Shown: in pieces, positions 59,331 to 64,000 of the stretch
Layout: every line of letters begins with the position of its first letter
Position numbering within the stretch: the stretch's first letter is position 1
Assembly (NCBI GenBank): GCA_036346255.1
Contig: CM070636.1
Location: 31,255,539 to 31,319,538 of the forward strand
From: Ampelocalamus luodianensis
Taxonomy: Eukaryota > Streptophyta > Magnoliopsida > Poales > Poaceae
Reading direction: 5' to 3'
DNA length: 64,000 nucleotides
The notes under the pieces: generated by a model
The model's database searches: none
What the model was told of the DNA's origin: nothing
What the model saw: the letters and a program-made list of their open reading frames with translations, nothing else
Made by a program: the position numbers and the translations under genes

Positions 59331-60353
59331 TGATGAGGCATCCCTAACACTTATACATCTTTCCCTATTGGTGGTCATACACATCTTGAGGTGGGCGCCA
59401 TACGTGGCGCTACAAATAATTCAAGTCTGAAGTGCATATTGGTCCACCGCGAGAGCAAGAGCTAAACTTCTAAATCAACAGTGCTTTTGTTTCTTAATGA
59501 ATCTTCTATTGTCATTGATGAGAATTGGGTATTACCTTATGCAAATGTTTGTGCATTCTCGGGTTTGAACATTGTGAAGCCTTTGGAACCAAGAGGAGGC
59601 GGAGTCAAAGCAATGGAGGAGAAGCTCACGTGGGTCAACCAAGGAGAAAAGCCCAGAATTCAAGCCCAATTCGGATCTTCCACAAGTGCAACCGAAATTC
59701 ATCTCGGAATCAACTCAAAATTCAATTCAGATTCGGTTCAGGACAGCCCAATAGGGCTGTAATAAAAAACCATAACTTTTGCATCTGAGTCCGATTGGGG
59801 TGTTCTTGGACTTGTTTGAAAGCTTATTCCAAGGCCCACACAATGGTTTTGGCCCCAGCTTCATAAGACTTACGGTCGCGCTGCTATGGCTGAAACAATG
59901 TGACGGACTTAAGTTAGGTTTTCCTTTTGTGTGTTTTTAGGTCTTAGCCGAGTTAGAGTTTGATTCGGCATGTGTGGCGGCCCTAGGCGTGCGTGAGTCG
60001 TGGAGGGCGCCTTAAATACCCTTGCCCCTCCCTTGTATCCATGAGACCAGTTTATTCATAAGATTGAAACATAGCTATTGCTTGTTCTTTCGACCCCGAG
60101 TTCATGCGAGGACTTTGAGAGGACTAGGCGATCAATTGTTCGTTACGCAATTCAAGGTCAAGCCGTCGTTCCATTGGGAATCGGGGACTTGGCGTTAAAT
60201 CGTTCGTGGTCTCGCGACGAACAACTACCGGTGTCTTGTGGGCGTATTCGAAGAGTTGAGGTTCGTGCATTGTACGAGTGTTCACTAGCGACATCGTCTG
60301 CGCCATCAACTATCCACGGTTTCTCCTGAGAAGATCGGGCCTCCCCCGTATCA
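59331..60353 (+). mobile_element. 3' LTR of gypsy element A
   Basis: 1023 bp, TGATGAGGCATCCC...CCCCGTATCA, followed by caagc (60354-60358), the second copy of the target duplication. Compared with the 5' LTR, differences are mostly 1-4 base indels. Confidence 0.95.
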
Positions 60354-60358
60354 CAAGC

Positions 60359-61607
60359 TTAGTTCACACTTACAGAATTTGGGAGGGTTTACACCAAATT
60401 TCTATAAATGTTTCAAACTTGACATTGTGGTATTGTCTTACCACATGGGTTTATAAATGGAGTTTTATTCAAAATAAAATCAAAAATGGGTTTGGACTTG
60501 GCGAAATGGTCGAATGGTGGCTGCGAGTTTTATGCAGGATTGATCTGGTTAAGATTAAGGCCCATGGTTTGTAGGAATAGCCTAAGTTAATTGAGGACCG
60601 GTCTTTGATCCGCTTATTGCTAAGTCATATCGTACTACCACATGTCCTGTATGGGCAGGATTTGGCTAATTAATTTGTGATGTTCTAGTGTATTTATGTC
60701 ATGTGATTATGTGGGTGTCGGTTAGGCGTTTTATTCCCACTTGGCGCAAGAGGGCTTCGGGAGGCGGTTAGTCAAAGGCGAAACCTTAGCGGGCATGAAT
60801 ATATTAGGGACGAGAACATTGTAAAACCTCATGGTAATTGCTCGAGTCACACGCCTACGGGCGTGAATTGGCGACATAACGAGCATGCCACCTCGTGTGG
60901 GTAAAGTTGTACCAACTCTGCAGAGTAGAAACTATTCGAATAGCCGCGTCCGCGGTCATGGACATGCTAGCAGGGCCACTTAAAGTTAGAATTGTTTTTG
61001 GTTTTTAAATGTTTTATTAAATGCTGAGGATGGATAATCCTTATGAAAAATTGGGCGGGAAGCCAAGTGTTAGGAGGGGATCCTTCACTAAATCATTGGA
61101 GGTTATCCACATTATAATATTGTCATTTTAAATTATGGTTTTAGTATTAATATAAACTGCCTTAGAAATTACTATGGTTATTTACACTGAAAATGCTGTT
61201 TATGCAAAACAATCCCTGCCATACTCACTTGTTACCTTATGCATGCATTTAAATTCAATATTGGGTGTAACTTGCGAGCACGGAAGTTGTGCTCATCCTT
61301 GCTGAATAAATCTTATTCAGGAGAAGATTTCTTCCCCGACGGTGAGGATCCGGACGAGTAGGCCTTGACCCAGATGATTGCCTGTGGCGCATCGTGTGGC
61401 TCACCTCTATTATATGTTTCCGCTGTGTTTATCATTTGTTATTTGATAGTGTTATTCAGACTCAGTTGTATTTAACAATTATTTATTTAATGTCATTTAC
61501 GCTTTCGTGATATGAATGTGATATCCCTTTTGTGAGGCTGTATCTTTGAAATCTGGACCGGTGTTTGAACACAGAGAATTCGGGATCCTTCGTTCCCGGG
61601 TTTGACA
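60359..61607 (+). mobile_element. 5' LTR of gypsy element B, part 2
   Basis: Resumes the LTR interrupted at 52217 and ends ...CCCGGGTTTGACA at 61607. With part 1 the LTR is about 3.17 kb. The end is set by the perfect primer-binding site that follows. Confidence 0.8.
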
Positions 61608-61611
61608 AAAG

Positions 61612-61624
61612 TGGTATCAGAGCC
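61612..61624 (+). other. Primer-binding site of element B
   Basis: TGGTATCAGAGCC, the standard complement of the 3' end of plant initiator tRNA-Met, five bases after the LTR end. Confidence 0.9.
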
Positions 61625-61774
61625 ATATCGACTGTAGGTCAGGGCCCACGGTAGAATTGGTAAAACCATTAAGGACTATTTTCAAAAATTTACAAATTAT
61701 TTACTGTCTTCCAGTCTTACTCTTCCTTTCTCTGTTAAAAGATTTCTAAACTCTTGTCTCTTCTAAAATTGTAG

Positions 61775-63500
61775 ATGGTGAGAGACCAACCCGCATCTCC
61801 CATGGGATCTTTCTTTGGAGAATGGCGGATATTCTATGGAAGATGATGCAGCATCTAAGTTTCAAGAAGAGGCCCACATACCAAGGATACAAGTATATTG
61901 TGGGGCAGCAAAGCATTGGAGAGTGGAGGTTATCCTCTACTCTAACTTGTCGCGGATCGAGTTTCCACATCTTGGCGCTAATCGTCGGGAGACTTTCACC
62001 GATGGCATCCGGGCGCGCAAAGAGAAGCCGTCTGTCGACTTCGCTACACTTATGATGCCCACTGCGGGATCTGCATTCGATACTACCCCATGCACATCCC
62101 CACCGGCTAGGCGGTGCTTTTTCGATCGAGAATGAGGATATGCGGAGATCACCCATCAGTGGAGCTAGCCAAGGCGATGGACTACGCCTATGGCAATACC
62201 TGAGACGAATGTATTTAGTCGGGGAGGTTAAGCGTGAGAGGAGAAGTTGAGGCGGCCGAGCGAATTAGCCCTCTACAAAGCAGGCCAAGGCAGCACCTGC
62301 AACTCCCCTGACTACACCCCATCCACCCCATAGATATTTGCTTCCACCATTTTAGATATTTGCTTTCCTTTAGTTGTTCGATTAGCTGCGAATTATGAGC
62401 TAATAACCTTTTGTGGTAGCCATAATCAGATGAATAAAAAAAAGAACTACTTTGAAAAAGGAAAATTTGATTCTTTGTCTTATATTTCTGTGCTTTTTGG
62501 GCTAATATAAACTTATTTCCCCTTAGTGCTATCTTTTCTTCTCTTTCCTAAATCTTTGAAAAATTCAGCAGATGGTGGCCACCGCGCGAAGTGTGCGTCA
62601 AGGCGAACGCGAGAATGCGAAACAATCGAGAGCGGCTGTTCGACCTCCCCCACGCGGCGCGCGGGACCAGTTGGCAGCGGATGATGGCCAATCAAACTCC
62701 GTCATCGACTTGCTAGCCCGATCCTCGGCAACTCGAGAATATCCGGGCGCGGCGCGGCTACCACCGCCTTTCGGGCACGGCACACCCCTCGCGGCGGGTG
62801 ACCATGTCGGAGTTCATGCGCATCGTCCTCAACATTCTCCAGCGGCACCGAGCGATGGATGCGGCGATTGGCCGTGCCATCGGGAAGAAGCTGGACATCG
62901 CGCAATGCACGAGACCGCGAGAGGGTTACGTTCGCCTCCCATCAACTCAGCGGACCGGCCGGAGTGGTGGGACAATTTACGCATCTCACGCCAATGCGAG
63001 CCATCTCGTGGGGCGAGTTCGTCGAGCCTTCCGTCATGCCCACATCCTGCCGGCGGATGGCGTTGAAGAAAAAGGAGTTTCATGCGCTCGCTTGGCAATC
63101 GCTCGATGAGAGTACCTCCACCGGTTCAACCAAGCGGCCGCTCGCTCCGGTGATGTAGCAGGGGCGAGGACCGGCGGGAGAGATTTATGGAGGGCTTAAT
63201 GATGATATCTCCGTCAAGCGATCTCCCGAACTTCACCGACTTCCAGCGGTTGGTGGACAAAGCGATCCGCCGGAGGCCAAGCATCGGAGATGGAGAACAT
63301 AGCGGAGGATGGCGCCCAAAAATTCAATGTGGAGGCCTTCCCAAGCCTCGATTCATTCAGTAGTAGCCACCGCGGCGTGGAAAGTTCGATCTTCCACCTC
63401 CGAGTTCGATGCAGAACCGGCGCCCGGCATCTCCAACCTGCGGCGCATCAGCTGGAGGGCAATTTCAGCGAAGAAGCTCCGCTCCCTCAGCTGCGAGTGA
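61775..63500 (+). pseudogene. Gag of gypsy element B, frameshifted
   Basis: Gag segments in several frames: MVRDQPASPMGSFFGEW from 61775; MVATARSVRQGEREN from 62572; FMRIVLNILQRHRAMDAAIG (62811-62870); the capsid hallmark VTFASHQLSGPA (62928-62965) with WGEFVE and ALKKKEFHALA (63010-63095); EGLNDDISVK (63190-63220) and FQRLVDKAIR (about 63242). Gag would form the particle. Frame breaks are single-base changes. The order and spacing of motifs are normal for Tekay/Del-like or related gypsy gag, but the lineage is inferred. Confidence 0.8.
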
Positions 63501-64000
63501 CTTGTTTCCACTGCAACAAAACGGGCACTCGCGCCAGCGGATGCCCCAAGCGGCGAGCGGCATCTTCAAGCGGCACCGAGCCACGACCACGGCGGCATTG
63601 CAAAGCCGTCGAGACAATTTATCAAGGGCGTGTGAATCACGTCCACAGCGGAAGAAAGCCGAGCGGCGCGGATGTTGTGCTTGGTATGTTTCTTGTCAAT
63701 TCAATACCAGCTTTAGTGCTATTTGATTCGGAACCGCATTCTTTTGTATCAAATAAGTTTGTGGGCAAAAATGGGTTACCTATATCTCCTTAACCAATTC
63801 CATGATAATCCATTACCGGCGCGAGAAATGAGAACTAGTTCTGCGTGCGAACCTCCTCTTGAAATATCAGAGTATCCTTCCTAGCGGACTTGATAGTCTT
63901 GCATTCCCAAGGTTTGGATGTCATTCTCGGAATGGACTGGTTAGCCAAAAATCATGGACAAATAGACTATGCCAATAGGTCTATCACTCTCACTAATGGA
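63501..64000 (+). pseudogene. Zinc knuckle and protease of element B, cut by window end
   Basis: CFHCNKTG then ASGCPKRR (63502-63555) is a CCHC zinc knuckle in which the histidine position is lost through a frame break. The protease starts at about 63672: DVVLGMFLVNSIPALVLFDS, where the active-site DSG has become DSE, then HSFVSNKFVGKNGLPIS and a stop. In later frames LDVILGMDWLAKNHGQIDYA (63916-63975) is the protease end. RT and downstream parts should lie beyond 64000. Confidence 0.85.

Noticed and set aside
62572..63158. New proline/arginine-rich protein at 62572-63066
   Set aside because: Neighbouring frames carry retrotransposon gag motifs in order, so this is shifted gag.

Overview
The window is plant nuclear DNA, most likely from a grass (Oryza or a close relative). 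It has one intron-containing gene in a sea of nested LTR retrotransposons with initiator-tRNA-Met-type primer sites, Stowaway-, Tourist- and Mutator-type MITEs, and fragments of the grass F-box/DUF295-like family. No bacterial operons, tRNA or rRNA genes were seen.

Layout. 1-8519: two very long LTRs of one family (TGTAACATCCC...TCCTCACA) in opposite orientation. 8520-11800: 3' end of a Ty1-copia element, two MITEs and an F-box pseudogene split by one of them. 11935-13150: retroelement LTR-like remnant with a 21-bp repeat. 13185-18685: a complete but dead 5.5-kb Ty3-gypsy chromovirus (minus strand, duplicated target TGAGG) with a Mutator-type MITE in one LTR. 19159-24740: the only intact gene, a monoacylglycerol-lipase-like alpha/beta hydrolase on the minus strand; eight coding exons splice to an uninterrupted 371-residue frame. 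25088-35380: a roughly 10-kb DNA transposon with a decayed Mutator-like transposase, mirror-image arrays of palindromes and Stowaway-like termini, containing a 5.2-kb solo LTR (target duplication AACAC). 36073-47410: a Ty1-copia 3' end whose LTR is split by a 9-kb largely non-coding gypsy-type element (2.8-kb LTRs, duplication GGTCG). 47440-48385: a hairpin repeat, a hAT transposase fragment and an F-box 3' fragment. 48629-64000: a three-level nest. A TGTAACATCCC LTR is interrupted at 50294 by a second gypsy element, whose 5' LTR is interrupted by an 8.1-kb third gypsy element (52218-60353, duplication CAAGC). The second element runs off the window end in its protease region.

The retroelement coding regions are pseudogenes. 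Those in the 13-18 kb element carry in-frame stops of the type produced by C-to-T change. Those between 54 and 64 kb are broken mainly by one- and two-base gaps, and their LTR pairs also differ mostly by tiny indels, so part of that damage may be uncorrected long-read consensus error in repeats. The hydrolase gene is free of such damage.

I found no convincing new multi-gene system. The most unusual structure is the 10-kb DNA transposon: five palindromes at each end in mirror image, a Mutator-like transposase, a 62-bp minisatellite in place of the transposase C-terminus, and termini that look like another superfamily.
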